Assembly (NCBI GenBank): GCA_030826265.1
Contig: JAPJOH010000003.1
Location: 40,537 to 104,536 of the forward strand
Direction: 5' to 3'
Source: Collinsella aerofaciens
GTDB lineage: Bacteria; Actinomycetota; Coriobacteriia; Coriobacteriales; Coriobacteriaceae
DNA: 64,000 nucleotides
Part shown: in pieces, positions 33,880-42,568 of the stretch
Layout of the letters: each line of letters opens with the position of its first letter
Numbering within the stretch: the stretch's first letter is position 1
The notes under the pieces: model-generated
Seen by the model: only the letters and a program-made list of their open reading frames with translations
The model's database searches: none
Told to the model about the DNA's origin: nothing
Program-made: the position numbers and the translations under genes

Positions 33880-34707
33880 ATGCAAACTTACGAATCGGAC
33901 GCCAATATCGGAAACATTAAGATTCTCGCCGTCGACATGGACAAGACGCTGCTGACCGACGAGCGTGTGCTGCCCCAGGGTCTTGATGAGCGCCTGGACA
34001 AGCTCGCCGACGCCGGCATCGTATTCTGCCCCGCCAGCGGACGTCCCGCCCCCAAGCTCGAGGAGATGTTCGAGGGCATCAAAAACCGCCTTGCTTTTTG
34101 TCCCGACAACGGAGCGTGCGTGATCTATCGCGGCAGCTATATCTATAAGAGCAATATTGACGTGGAGCTGTATCAGCAGGTCTTGAGCCGTGCCTCGGAG
34201 GATCCTCGCGCTGTCCCCGTCCTGTGCTGCTTCGACGAGTTCTACGTGCTTGCCCGCGACCATCAATACCACGACGAGATCAGCGTCTACTACAACACAA
34301 TCAACTACGTCGACAGCTTTGAGGACCTTGATATCGAGTCCAACAAGATCTCAATCTTCTTCCCGGCCTATGATGCCGAGCCCGCTTTCCGCGAGACCTA
34401 TAGCCCCGAGTTCTCGGACAAGCTCTACGTCACCAACGCCGGGCGCGAGTGGATCGACTTTATGAACCTGGGCGTCGACAAGGGCGCCGGCGTCGCGCAC
34501 CTGTGCGAACACCTGGGCATCGATATCGCCGACGCCGCCGCCGTGGGCGATACGTACAACGACATCCCCATGCTGGAGCGCGTCGGTCACAGCTTTATCG
34601 TGGACAATGCCGAGGAGCACATGAACGCGCATGCCAAATGGCGCATTCCGAGCAACAACGACGGGGGCGTACTGACGCTCATCGACGCCATCTTGGCGGC
34701 TCGTTAA
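33880..34707 (+). CDS. Cof-type HAD-IIB family hydrolase
   Basis: A 275-residue HAD-IIB sugar-phosphatase-like protein. Motif I ILAVDMDKTLLTDE, motif II CPASGRP, motif III lysine in LGVDKGAGVAHLCEHLGI, motif IV AVGDTYNDIPMLERVGHSFIVDNAEE. A C2-type cap lies between motifs II and III. The ATG at 33880 follows AAAGG. It ends just before a long perfect palindrome. Substrate unknown. Confidence 0.9.
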   Translation: MQTYESDANIGNIKILAVDMDKTLLTDERVLPQGLDERLDKLADAGIVFCPASGRPAPKLEEMFEGIKNRLAFCPDNGACVIYRGSYIYKSNIDVELYQQVLSRASEDPRAVPVLCCFDEFYVLARDHQYHDEISVYYNTINYVDSFEDLDIESNKISIFFPAYDAEPAFRETYSPEFSDKLYVTNAGREWIDFMNLGVDKGAGVAHLCEHLGIDIADAAAVGDTYNDIPMLERVGHSFIVDNAEEHMNAHAKWRIPSNNDGGVLTLIDAILAAR

Positions 34708-34717
34708 ACTCGCCGCT

Positions 34718-34837
34718 ATGCCCGGGGCCGGCCGTTTGATTTTTGTTCGGTCAGGTCCTGGGCTCGCTCGAAGAGCACATTAAGTGCTCTTCGGCTCGTG
34801 CGGAATCTACAAAAATCAAACGGCCGGCCCCGGGCAT
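34718..34837. repeat. Long perfect palindrome (29-bp arms) with inner hairpin
   Basis: Perfect 29-bp arms (34718-34746 and 34809-34837) beginning ATGCCCGGGGCCGGCC. They enclose a second perfect 10-bp hairpin CGAAGAGCAC/GTGCTCTTCG. It lies between the convergent HAD gene and polA. No U-tract follows either arm. ACTTTGGCTGAT follows at 34886, as it follows the similar palindrome at 48548. Confidence 0.85.
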
Positions 34838-34908
34838 GGCTACGTTGACTTGCTTGCCGCATGGATGGCGTCTTGGCGCCTAGATACTTTGGCTGATTTT
34901 TATTGAAC

Positions 34909-34942
34909 GAAGGACGCTCCTTGTTGATGAGGGGCGTCCTTC
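34909..34942. terminator. Hairpin near the 3' end of polA
   Basis: GAAGGACGC/GCGTCCTTC, followed on the plus strand by TGGTTTTGG and on the minus strand by GTTCAATAAAAA. It could stop either convergent transcript; neither U-tract is strong. Confidence 0.45.
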
Positions 34943-34976
34943 TGGTTTTGGTTACTTTGGAATTGTGGTCGTGCCC

Positions 34977-37724
34977 TTACTTGGCGTCTGCCCAGGTCAC
35001 TCCAGTCGAAGCTTCGGCGATTAGGGGGACGCGGAGGTCTACTACGTGCTCCATGACATCGCGGACCATGGCGGTCAGGCGCTCGACTTCGTCGATGGGG
35101 CACTCAAAGTCCAGTTCGTCGTGTACCTGCAAGATCATGTGGGCGGCAAAGCCCTCCTCTTCCAGACGGCGGCTTACGCGGGCCATCGCGATCTTGATGA
35201 TGTCGGCGGCGGTGCCCTGCATGGGATGGTTCATGGCCGTGCGCTCGCCAAAACCGCGGAGTTGCGGGTTTTTGGCCTTGAGCTCCGGAATATGACGACG
35301 GCGGCCGTACATGGTCTCGGCGTAGCCCGTCTGCTTGGCGCGCGCCACCACGTTGTCGAGGAACGTACGCACGCCCGGGTAGGCCTCGTAGTAGCGGTCG
35401 ATCATGTCGCGCGCCTCGGCCATCGAGATATGCAGCGACTGCGACAGGCCGTAGGCCTGCTGGCCATACACGATGCCAAAGTTCACGGCCTTGGCGCGAC
35501 TGCGAAGGTCGGGCGTTACCTCGGACACCGGCACACCAAACACGCGCGCCGCCGTCTCGGCATGGAAGTCCTCGCCCTCGTTAAAGGCGCGCACCAAGTG
35601 CTCGTCACCCGAGAGATGCGCCAGCAGACGCAGCTCGATCTGCGAGTAGTCCACCGCCAAAAAGACGCTTCCCTCGCCTGCCGAAAACGCCGTCTTGACG
35701 GTACGCCCCAGCTCCGAGCGCGTCGGGATGTTCTGCAGGTTCGGGTCGCTCGAGGACAGACGCCCCGTTGCCGTGATGGTCTGGTTGTACGTGGTGTGCA
35801 CGCGACCGTCACCACGGCGCAGTGGGCCCAGCGTATCAAGATAGGTGGACTTGATCTTGGACTTCTCGCGCCAGTCCAAGATCAGACGCACGATTTCGTG
35901 GTCACGGGCAAGGTCGCTCAGCACCTTGGCGTTGGTCGAATAATAGCCGCGCTTGGTCTTCTTGAGGCCCTTGGTCGGAAGGCCCATCACATCAAAGAGC
36001 ACGTGCGACAGCTGCATGGGGCTGCCGATGTTAAAGGTCTCGTCACCGGCAAGGTCGCGAATGCTTCGCTCGACCTCGGTGATCTGGGTCGCCAGGCCCT
36101 CGGACAGGCTGCGCAGGCGGTCGGGATCCACGAGCATGCCCGTGCGCTCCATCTTGGCAAGCACTGGCACGAGCGGCATCTCGATGCCGTCGAACACGTT
36201 GGCGGCGTTCTCGCGAGCCATGCACTCGCGCAGCGGTGCAACCAGCGCCAGCGTCAAGGCCGCCGTGCGAGCGGCGGGCGCAGGAGCGTCCTCGCCGGCA
36301 CCCTCTGCACCGCGCGCCGCAGGCAGCGCCATCTGCAGATAGGTATCGGCCAAATACGCTTCGTCAAACTCGGAGCGGTCGGAATCCAACAGATAGGCGG
36401 CAACCACGGTATCGAAGATGCGCGTGGAATCGACTGCCAGCGGATCCATGAGCTCGAGCTCAGAAGAATCGATGGGCGAAAGCTCGTGCAACAGTGCCTT
36501 CATGTCCGGGCTCGCCACGCGGCCCTCCATAAACAGGAGCGCGAGCACGCCGGCGATCACGCCGTGGACGAAGTTGAAGCCCTCAACCTCAGCCGCCGCA
36601 CCGCTGTCGCCCTCCTCGAGCGCGAACAGGCCCTTGGACGTCGCCAACCACAGCGTGCGCGTCAGTCCAAAGAGCGCGCCCTCTTCCTTATCGTCGTCCA
36701 CCACGGCGGCGACCCACTCGCCGGCATCAATCGCGCGGGAGACCTCAGCCGCAACGGCACCAAGCGCGTCGGCATCGCCGGCGGCTGCGCGAACCATCGC
36801 AGGTATCTCAAACACACTGGAGGCAGCAGCCCCGCCCTCGCCGCCAATCAGCGCCAAGAAACGATTCTGCATGGCGGTGATACCAAGCGTACCCAGTGCC
36901 GCAGACACCTCGTCGGCAGAAAACGCCGGGAAGGACGTCGCCTCAAAATCGAGCTCGACGGGCGCATCGGTGCGGATGGTCGCCACCTTACGGCTCAGCA
37001 GCGCGTCGTCGATGTGTGCACGCAGGTTCTCGCCCATCTTGCCCTTGACCTCGTCGGCATGTGCGATGACCTCGTCCAGGCTACCGTACTGCGCAATAAG
37101 CGCACTCGCCTTTTTGGGACCGATGCCCGGCACGCCGGGGATGTTGTCGGACGTGTCGCCCTTCAGACCATAAAAGTCGGGCACGAGCGCCGGCGTAATG
37201 CCGTGATACAGGTCATCCACGCTCTCGGGCGTCATAATCGCCACGTCGGACAGGCCCTTGCGGGTCGAGACCACGTTGACGTGCTCGGTAACAAGCTGAT
37301 ACATGTCGCGGTCGCCGGTCACCAGTAGCATGTCGCAGCCGGCCTCTTCACCCAGGCGCGCCATGGTTCCCAGGATATCGTCGCCTTCCCAGCCCTCGGA
37401 CTGCAAAATCGGCACGTTGAGCGCGCCGAGCAGCTCCTTGATCATCGGAAACTGCGCGTGCAGATCGGGGTCCATGGGCGGGCGTTGCGCCTTATACTGC
37501 GGCAGCATCTCCATGCGCACGCGCGGTTTGCCCTTGTCAAACGCCACGACCACACCGTCGGGGTTAAAGGCATCGATCATCTTGAGAAACATGTTCAGAA
37601 AGCCAAAGATCGCGTTGGTGGGGCGACCGTCCGGCGCGTTCATGGTCGGGGGCACGGCGTGGAAGGCGCGGTGCATGAGCGAGTTGCCGTCGATAACGGC
37701 AAAAGTGCGGCGCTTGTCAGACAT
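34977..37724 (-). CDS. polA: DNA polymerase I
   Basis: A 915-residue family A polymerase. Residues 1-290 are the 5'-nuclease (FAVIDGNSLMHRAFHA, GDTSDNIPGVPGIGPKKA). Residues about 310-520 are a 3'-5' exonuclease-like domain in which the carboxylate motifs are not recognisable, so proofreading is probably lost. The C-terminal polymerase has motif A LAVDYSQIELRLLAHLSGD, motif B RSRAKAVNFGIVYG and motif C QVHDELDFE. It processes Okazaki fragments and fills repair gaps. The ATG at 37724 fits the family N-terminus. Confidence 0.96.
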   Translation of the reverse strand: MSDKRRTFAVIDGNSLMHRAFHAVPPTMNAPDGRPTNAIFGFLNMFLKMIDAFNPDGVVVAFDKGKPRVRMEMLPQYKAQRPPMDPDLHAQFPMIKELLGALNVPILQSEGWEGDDILGTMARLGEEAGCDMLLVTGDRDMYQLVTEHVNVVSTRKGLSDVAIMTPESVDDLYHGITPALVPDFYGLKGDTSDNIPGVPGIGPKKASALIAQYGSLDEVIAHADEVKGKMGENLRAHIDDALLSRKVATIRTDAPVELDFEATSFPAFSADEVSAALGTLGITAMQNRFLALIGGEGGAAASSVFEIPAMVRAAAGDADALGAVAAEVSRAIDAGEWVAAVVDDDKEEGALFGLTRTLWLATSKGLFALEEGDSGAAAEVEGFNFVHGVIAGVLALLFMEGRVASPDMKALLHELSPIDSSELELMDPLAVDSTRIFDTVVAAYLLDSDRSEFDEAYLADTYLQMALPAARGAEGAGEDAPAPAARTAALTLALVAPLRECMARENAANVFDGIEMPLVPVLAKMERTGMLVDPDRLRSLSEGLATQITEVERSIRDLAGDETFNIGSPMQLSHVLFDVMGLPTKGLKKTKRGYYSTNAKVLSDLARDHEIVRLILDWREKSKIKSTYLDTLGPLRRGDGRVHTTYNQTITATGRLSSSDPNLQNIPTRSELGRTVKTAFSAGEGSVFLAVDYSQIELRLLAHLSGDEHLVRAFNEGEDFHAETAARVFGVPVSEVTPDLRSRAKAVNFGIVYGQQAYGLSQSLHISMAEARDMIDRYYEAYPGVRTFLDNVVARAKQTGYAETMYGRRRHIPELKAKNPQLRGFGERTAMNHPMQGTAADIIKIAMARVSRRLEEEGFAAHMILQVHDELDFECPIDEVERLTAMVRDVMEHVVDLRVPLIAEASTGVTWADAK

Positions 37725-37890
37725 ATTAAATACCTCGCTTTGGGCTGGGCACGGTTTGCTCACTCCAGTTTACACGCTCCCCGCCCCGCGGCCACCGCAC
37801 ATCAAGCTCCCCCGCCACCGTGAGCCCGCGCGTGATACGATGGCTCACGGTACATCAACCAGCACGATCGATCCGAAAGGAGCCTGCGTC

Positions 37891-39288
37891 ATGGAGCGTC
37901 CCTGCGCATGGAAAAAGTACACGCCACAGCAAGTCGAGGAGCTCGAGGAGCTTTGCCGCGGCTATAAGCAGTTTTTGAGCGAGAACAAGACCGAGCGCCT
38001 GTGCGTCAAGACCGGCATCAAGATGGCCGAGGAGGCGGGCTACGTCGACCTGGAGACCGTGATCGCCGAAGGCCGCGAGCTCAAGGCAGGCGACAAGGTG
38101 TACGCCGCCAACCACGGCAAGGACCTTATGCTCGTCAACCTGGGCACCGCCCCGCTCGAGCAGGGCTTTAACATCCTGGGCGCCCACGTGGACTCGCCGC
38201 GTCTGGACCTCAAGCAGAATCCCGCCTTCGAGGCCGGCGACATGGCCTACCTCGACACGCACTACTACGGCGGCGTCAAGAGCTACCACTGGGTAGCCTC
38301 CCCGCTCGCACTCGTGGGCGTCATCTGCAAAAAGGACGGTACCAACGTCGACATCAATATCGGCGACAAGGCCGACGACCCGGTCTTTACCATCTCCGAC
38401 CTGCTGATTCACCTCTCGAGCGAGCAAATGTCCAAGCCCGCCAAGGACGCCGTCGACGCCGAGATCCTCGACGTGATCGTGGGCGGCCGCCCCGTCAAGT
38501 TCGATGAGGACGACAAGGACGCCCCCAAGGAGCCCGTCAAGCAGATGTTCCTGGACATCCTCAAGGAGCAGTACGGCGTCGAGGAGGAGGACTTCCTCTC
38601 CGCCGAGATCGAGGTCGTGCCCGCCGGCCCGGCCCGCGACATGGGCCTCGACCGCTCCATGATTCTGGGCTATGGCCACGACGATCGTGTCTGCGCCTAT
38701 CCGTCCATGCTCGCCCAGATCGACGTCGCCAACGTGGAGCGCACGAGCATCACGCTCATCGTCGATAAGGAGGAGATCGGCTCCGTGGGCGCTACCGGCA
38801 TGACGAGCCGCTTCTTCGAGAACACCGTCGCCGAGATCATGACGCTCGCCGGCGAGGACAGCCCGCTGGCCCTGCGCCGCGCGCTCGCCCGCAGCCGCAT
38901 GCTCTCCTCTGACGTGTCCGCCGGCTTCGACCCGGGCTATGCCGGTAAGTTCGAGACCAAGAACGCGGCCTTTATGGGTCGCGGCCTGTGCTTTAACAAG
39001 TACACGGGCAGCCGCGGCAAGGGCGGTTCCAACGACGCCGATGCCGAGTACGTGGCCCTCGTCCGCGACATCATGGACGAGGCCGGCGTGGACTTCCAGA
39101 CCTGTGAGCTCGGTCGCGTCAACGCGGGCGGCGGCGGCACCATCGCCTATATCATGGCCAAGTACGGTATGAACGTCATCGACTCCGGCGTTGCCGTCCT
39201 GTCCATGCACGCCCTGTGGGAGGTCGCCAACAAGGCCGATATCTACGAGGCCTACCGCGGCTACAAAGCCTTCCTCGAGCGCGCCTAG
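37891..39288 (+). CDS. M18 family aminopeptidase
   Basis: A 465-residue zinc aminopeptidase of family M18. GAHVDSPRLDLKQNP carries the first zinc histidine and aspartate, IVDKEEIGSVGATGMTS the catalytic and metal glutamates, and the C-terminus SGVAVLSMHALWEVANKAD the last histidine. AAAGGAG lies just upstream of the ATG at 37891. Cytoplasmic; trims N-terminal, usually acidic or hydrophobic, residues from peptides. Confidence 0.92.
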   Translation: MERPCAWKKYTPQQVEELEELCRGYKQFLSENKTERLCVKTGIKMAEEAGYVDLETVIAEGRELKAGDKVYAANHGKDLMLVNLGTAPLEQGFNILGAHVDSPRLDLKQNPAFEAGDMAYLDTHYYGGVKSYHWVASPLALVGVICKKDGTNVDINIGDKADDPVFTISDLLIHLSSEQMSKPAKDAVDAEILDVIVGGRPVKFDEDDKDAPKEPVKQMFLDILKEQYGVEEEDFLSAEIEVVPAGPARDMGLDRSMILGYGHDDRVCAYPSMLAQIDVANVERTSITLIVDKEEIGSVGATGMTSRFFENTVAEIMTLAGEDSPLALRRALARSRMLSSDVSAGFDPGYAGKFETKNAAFMGRGLCFNKYTGSRGKGGSNDADAEYVALVRDIMDEAGVDFQTCELGRVNAGGGGTIAYIMAKYGMNVIDSGVAVLSMHALWEVANKADIYEAYRGYKAFLERA

Positions 39289-39324
39289 CAAACCCTCGTA
39301 AGGCGCACCAAACCAGCCCTTTAT

Positions 39325-39393
39325 AACTTGCGGTGGAATACGGACTAACCTGGCCTTCAACCGGCCCGCGCAGACCGCATTCCACCGCAACTT
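39325..39393. repeat. TTGCGGTGA palindrome, copy D
   Basis: Arms AACTTGCGGTGGAATACGG and CCGCATTCCACCGCAACTT pair with a few mismatches. The arm carries GGAAT opposite ATTCC, a third paired variant of the family. It lies after the aminopeptidase gene and just upstream of yaaA. Confidence 0.8.
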
Positions 39394-39414
39394 CTTTTTG
39401 GCAGAGGAGAGTCC

Positions 39415-40224
39415 ATGCTGCAGGTCATCGTTTCGCCCGCCAAGCAAATGCGCGCGGCACAAGATGCTTTTGAAGTTCAGGGGATTCCGCCCTTTGCGCG
39501 CGAGACCGCCCAGCTGCACCATGCGCTCTTGGACATCGAACGAACCGAAGGCGACAGCGGCCTACAAGCTCTGTGGAACGTCAGCAACAAGCTGCTGGGC
39601 CCTTGTCTCGACATTTTGCATGAGTTCGAGCCCATCTTGGGAAACGGCGATCTTGCCGATTCCGGTATCGCGCGCCGCATCTCCCCTGCCGTCATGTCCT
39701 ATCACGGCATTCAATACCAGAGCATGGCGCCCGAGGTGATGGATTCCGCGCAGCTCGCATGGCTGCAAGACCATCTGTGGATCCTCTCGGGCCTTTACGG
39801 ATGCGTACGCCCCTTTCATGCCGTCGAACCGTATCGGCTGGAGATGGGTGCGAAGCTCGCCGTTGACGATGCCCGAGACCTCTACGCGTTTTGGAGCGAC
39901 AAGCTCGCGCGGGTTATCGCCCCGGCAGGTTCAAACACCACGATCGTCAACCTCGCCAGCGTAGAGTATGCCAAAGCCGTTCTGCCCCACCTCGCGGGCG
40001 ACGCCACAGCCGTCACGTGCCTCTTTGGCGAGGGTATCCGCAACGGGAAGCCCATCCAACGGTCGACCGCCAGCAAAAAGGCGCGCGGCTCCATGGTGCG
40101 GTGGATGGCAGAAAACAAGCTCGAGGATGCAAGCGAACTTACCGCATTCAACATCGGCTATCGCCACGTCCCCGAGCTCTCATACCTAGGCACCCTCATG
40201 TTCATCAACGAACAGATGCTCTAG
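39415..40224 (+). CDS. yaaA: Peroxide stress protein YaaA (UPF0246)
   Basis: A 269-residue YaaA family protein. MLQVIVSPAKQM at the N-terminus, AVMSYHGIQYQSMAPEVM, WILSGLYGCVRPFHAVEPYRLEMG and the basic STASKKARGSMVRWMAE are diagnostic. In E. coli it limits intracellular iron under peroxide stress and binds DNA. GCAGAGGAG precedes the start. It is flanked by two palindromes of the same family. Confidence 0.92.
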   Translation: MLQVIVSPAKQMRAAQDAFEVQGIPPFARETAQLHHALLDIERTEGDSGLQALWNVSNKLLGPCLDILHEFEPILGNGDLADSGIARRISPAVMSYHGIQYQSMAPEVMDSAQLAWLQDHLWILSGLYGCVRPFHAVEPYRLEMGAKLAVDDARDLYAFWSDKLARVIAPAGSNTTIVNLASVEYAKAVLPHLAGDATAVTCLFGEGIRNGKPIQRSTASKKARGSMVRWMAENKLEDASELTAFNIGYRHVPELSYLGTLMFINEQML

Positions 40225-40264
40225 AGCCGGCACCCAACACTGACCCGCTCAGCCTTCTCTATAT

Positions 40265-40331
40265 AACTTGCGGTGGAATAATTCCTATTTGAGCCTTTTT
40301 CGCACAATCAGGAACTATTCCACCGCAACTT
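40265..40331. repeat. TTGCGGTGA palindrome, copy E
   Basis: Arms AACTTGCGGTGGAATAATTCCT and AGGAACTATTCCACCGCAACTT pair with two mismatches across a 23-base loop, between convergent yaaA and the membrane-protein gene. Confidence 0.85.
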
Positions 40332-40358
40332 TTATGAATTGGCTGCTAGGCTCGACAC

Positions 40359-40880
40359 CTATTCTGCTAGACCGTCGGCCTTTGCAATCCCGTTTGTCGA
40401 ACCGTCCTGATAGACAATCTTGACGTGCTCGACCTCGGACACCGCAACACCCGACGGGGGCTCCAGGCGCCATTCCGTCAGCGCGATATCCATCGTCGTG
40501 GGCACATCCCCTTGATCTTTGAGCTTCACCGTCAACGTTTTGAACGTCGCATCATACGTCACGCGTTCGATTTCCTCACCAGGAATAGACCCACCACTCA
40601 GCTGCAACTGCACAAACTCATCGCACGGGTACCAATAATCGCCCGGAACGGCGAGCGTATTGGCATTACCGCCAGTACTCCTCACCGTCATAATCGGTAG
40701 GCTATCATCAGCCTCGAACTCCCATGCAGCGCCGCCGCGACCACCAAACGTCCAGATACAAAAGGCAATCACCAGCACGGCAAGCACCGCAAAACCGATC
40801 GCGACAAGGCCATGGTGCGCACGGCTTTCCTCGGCCGATACATCCCATTGCGTCTCTCGATATAGATGCTTGTCTTCCAT
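40359..40880 (-). CDS. Hypothetical membrane-anchored protein
   Basis: A 173-residue protein with one transmembrane helix (HGLVAIGFAVLAVLVIAFCIWTF, about 25-47) after a short cytoplasmic N-terminus, then a hydrophilic external domain. GGAGG lies upstream of the ATG at 40880. A much longer open frame extends antisense through thiC, but it is non-coding there. No family recognised. Divergent from the TPP riboswitch. Confidence 0.75.
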   Translation of the reverse strand: MEDKHLYRETQWDVSAEESRAHHGLVAIGFAVLAVLVIAFCIWTFGGRGGAAWEFEADDSLPIMTVRSTGGNANTLAVPGDYWYPCDEFVQLQLSGGSIPGEEIERVTYDATFKTLTVKLKDQGDVPTTMDIALTEWRLEPPSGVAVSEVEHVKIVYQDGSTNGIAKADGLAE

Positions 40881-40949
40881 GTTCGCCTCCTCACAGGCAC
40901 GCTCGTTAGGCCAATCGTACCCATTCGAGCTATACTTGAGCCCATTACA

Positions 40950-41043
40950 TAAACGGGGGGCTTGCAGGACAAGACGGCAGGCTGAGATTGGGCGCGCCCG
41001 CCCTGACCCGCAAACCTGATATGGGTAATGCCAACGAAGGGAG
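40950..41043 (+). promoter_or_regulatory. TPP (THI-box) riboswitch
   Basis: Contains the conserved ACGGGGGGCTTGCA, GGCTGAGATTGGG, CCCTGACCCG and CAAACCTGATATGGGTAATGCCAACGAAGGGA segments (written here in pieces) in the right order. The aptamer ends in the thiC ribosome-binding region (AAGGGAG, 9 bases from the ATG), so thiamine pyrophosphate probably blocks translation initiation of thiC. Confidence 0.95.
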
Positions 41044-41051
41044 CCGTGCCA

Positions 41052-42386
41052 ATGAGCACACAGACCGAGCCCAAGCTCGTCACGCAAATCGACTTCGCCC
41101 GCGCCGGGCAGATCACACCGCAGATGAAGGAGGTCGCCGAGCGCGAGCATCGCGACCCCGAGTACATCCGCGAGCGCGTGGCCGACGGCCGCATCGCCAT
41201 TCCTGCCAACATCGTGCACATCAAAAAAGGCATGCGCGCCTTTGGCGTCGGTGAGGGCCTGTCCACCAAGGTCAACGTGAACTTGGGCATCTCGGGCGAC
41301 AAGGCCGATGCCGCCGAGGAATGGAAGAAGGTCAAGATCGCCGAGGACTTTGGCGCCGACGCCATCATGGACCTCTCCAACTCGGGCAAGACGCGCCAGT
41401 TCCGCCAGCAGCTCATCGACGAGACGCCGCTCATGGTAGGTACCGTCCCCATGTACGACGCCATCGGCTACATGGAAAAGCCGCTGGTCAAGCTTACCAA
41501 GGACGACCTGTTCGAGGTCGTGCGCGCGCACGCCGAGGACGGCGTGGACTTTATGACCATCCACTGCGGCATCAACAAGTCGGTCACAAAGACCTTTAAG
41601 GAGACCGGCCGCCTCATGAACATCGTGAGCCGCGGCGGCTCGCTGCTGTTTGGCTGGATGGAGGTCACCGGTAACGAGAACCCGTTCTATGAGTTCTACG
41701 ACGAGCTGCTCGAAATCTGCCACGAGTACGACGTGACGATTTCGCTCGGCGACTCCTGTCGCCCGGGCTGCCTCTACGACTCCAACGACGCCACCGAGAC
41801 CGCCGAGATGATCGAGCTGGGCAAGCTGTGCAAGCGCGCATGGGCCGCCGGCGTCCAGGTTATGGTCGAGGGTCCGGGCCACATGGCGCTCGACGAGATC
41901 GCCGCCAACATGAAACTGCAGAAGCGCCTGTGCCACAACGCCCCGTTCTATGTGCTCGGGCCGCTGGTGACCGATATCGGCGTGGGCTACGACCACATCA
42001 CCGCTGCCATCGGCGGCGCTATCTCCGCCAGCTCCGGCGCCGACTTCCTGTGCTACGTGACGCCGGCCGAGCACTTGTGCCTGCCCAACGCCCAGGACGT
42101 GCTCGACGGCCTCATGGCCACCAAGATTGCCGCACACGCCGCCGACATCGCCAAAAAGGTGCCCCACGCCCGCGACATGGACGACAAGATGGGCCAGGCA
42201 CGCCGCAAGCTCGACTGGGACGCCATGTGGAAGTGCGCGCTCGACCCGGTTACGGGCAAGAAGCGCTACGAGGAGTCCCCCGCCGCCACCGAGGGCACTT
42301 GCACCATGTGTGGCAAGATGTGCGCCGTCCGCACCGTCAACAAGATCTTCGAGGGCACCACGATCGACCTCGGCATGGAGGACTAA
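41052..42386 (+). CDS. thiC: Phosphomethylpyrimidine synthase ThiC
   Basis: A 444-residue radical SAM enzyme making HMP-P from AIR. The C-terminal cluster motif is CTMCGKMC (CX2CX3C), the spacing of the short anaerobe-type ThiC lacking the long N-terminal domain. GDSCRPGCLYDSND and VEGPGHMALDEI are typical. An in-frame ATG at 41028 lies inside the riboswitch aptamer and is rejected; the ATG at 41052 has AAGGGAG upstream. A close BzaF-type role is less likely because a TPP riboswitch controls it. Confidence 0.95.
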   Translation: MSTQTEPKLVTQIDFARAGQITPQMKEVAEREHRDPEYIRERVADGRIAIPANIVHIKKGMRAFGVGEGLSTKVNVNLGISGDKADAAEEWKKVKIAEDFGADAIMDLSNSGKTRQFRQQLIDETPLMVGTVPMYDAIGYMEKPLVKLTKDDLFEVVRAHAEDGVDFMTIHCGINKSVTKTFKETGRLMNIVSRGGSLLFGWMEVTGNENPFYEFYDELLEICHEYDVTISLGDSCRPGCLYDSNDATETAEMIELGKLCKRAWAAGVQVMVEGPGHMALDEIAANMKLQKRLCHNAPFYVLGPLVTDIGVGYDHITAAIGGAISASSGADFLCYVTPAEHLCLPNAQDVLDGLMATKIAAHAADIAKKVPHARDMDDKMGQARRKLDWDAMWKCALDPVTGKKRYEESPAATEGTCTMCGKMCAVRTVNKIFEGTTIDLGMED

Positions 42387-42431
42387 CCCTGTCGCCGCGG
42401 CCGCTTCTGGCGGCGAGCTGGTGCCTGTCAA

Positions 42432-42511
42432 TTGTTGACTTGTGAACATTTACTTACACTTGCGTAGAGATTGCATCGCCCGCCCGGGTTCGGCATAGAG
42501 TCGGCCCGGGC
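42432..42511 (+). promoter_or_regulatory. Possible promoter and leader hairpin of thiD
   Basis: TTGTTG and TACACT (42455-42460) are 17 bases apart. They are followed by a hairpin GCCCGGG/CCCGGGC (42482-42511) and ATCTTTATAAT. It may be a thiC terminator or part of a thiD leader. Confidence 0.35.
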
Positions 42512-42568
42512 ATCTTTATAATGCTGGCTTAAAGACCCATTTGATTCCGACCGAACAAGGGAGCGAAC

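Noticed and set aside
33462..33920. Plus-strand open frame between argG and the HAD gene
   Set aside because: Overlaps the HAD start out of frame, poor start signal, atypical composition; the minus-strand leader ORF explains the region better.
36200..36700. Possible frameshift or domain loss in polA
   Set aside because: The frame is continuous; the degenerate 3'-5' exonuclease region is normal in many Gram-positive DNA polymerases I.
42295..42330. Abnormal CX2CX3C cluster motif in ThiC
   Set aside because: Spacing differs from E. coli (CX2CX4C) but fits the short anaerobic ThiC group; not treated as a defect.
40881..42449. N-terminal extension of the membrane-anchored protein antisense through thiC
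   Set aside because: Coding there is clearly thiC on the plus strand and the TPP riboswitch; the strong ribosome site is at 40880.
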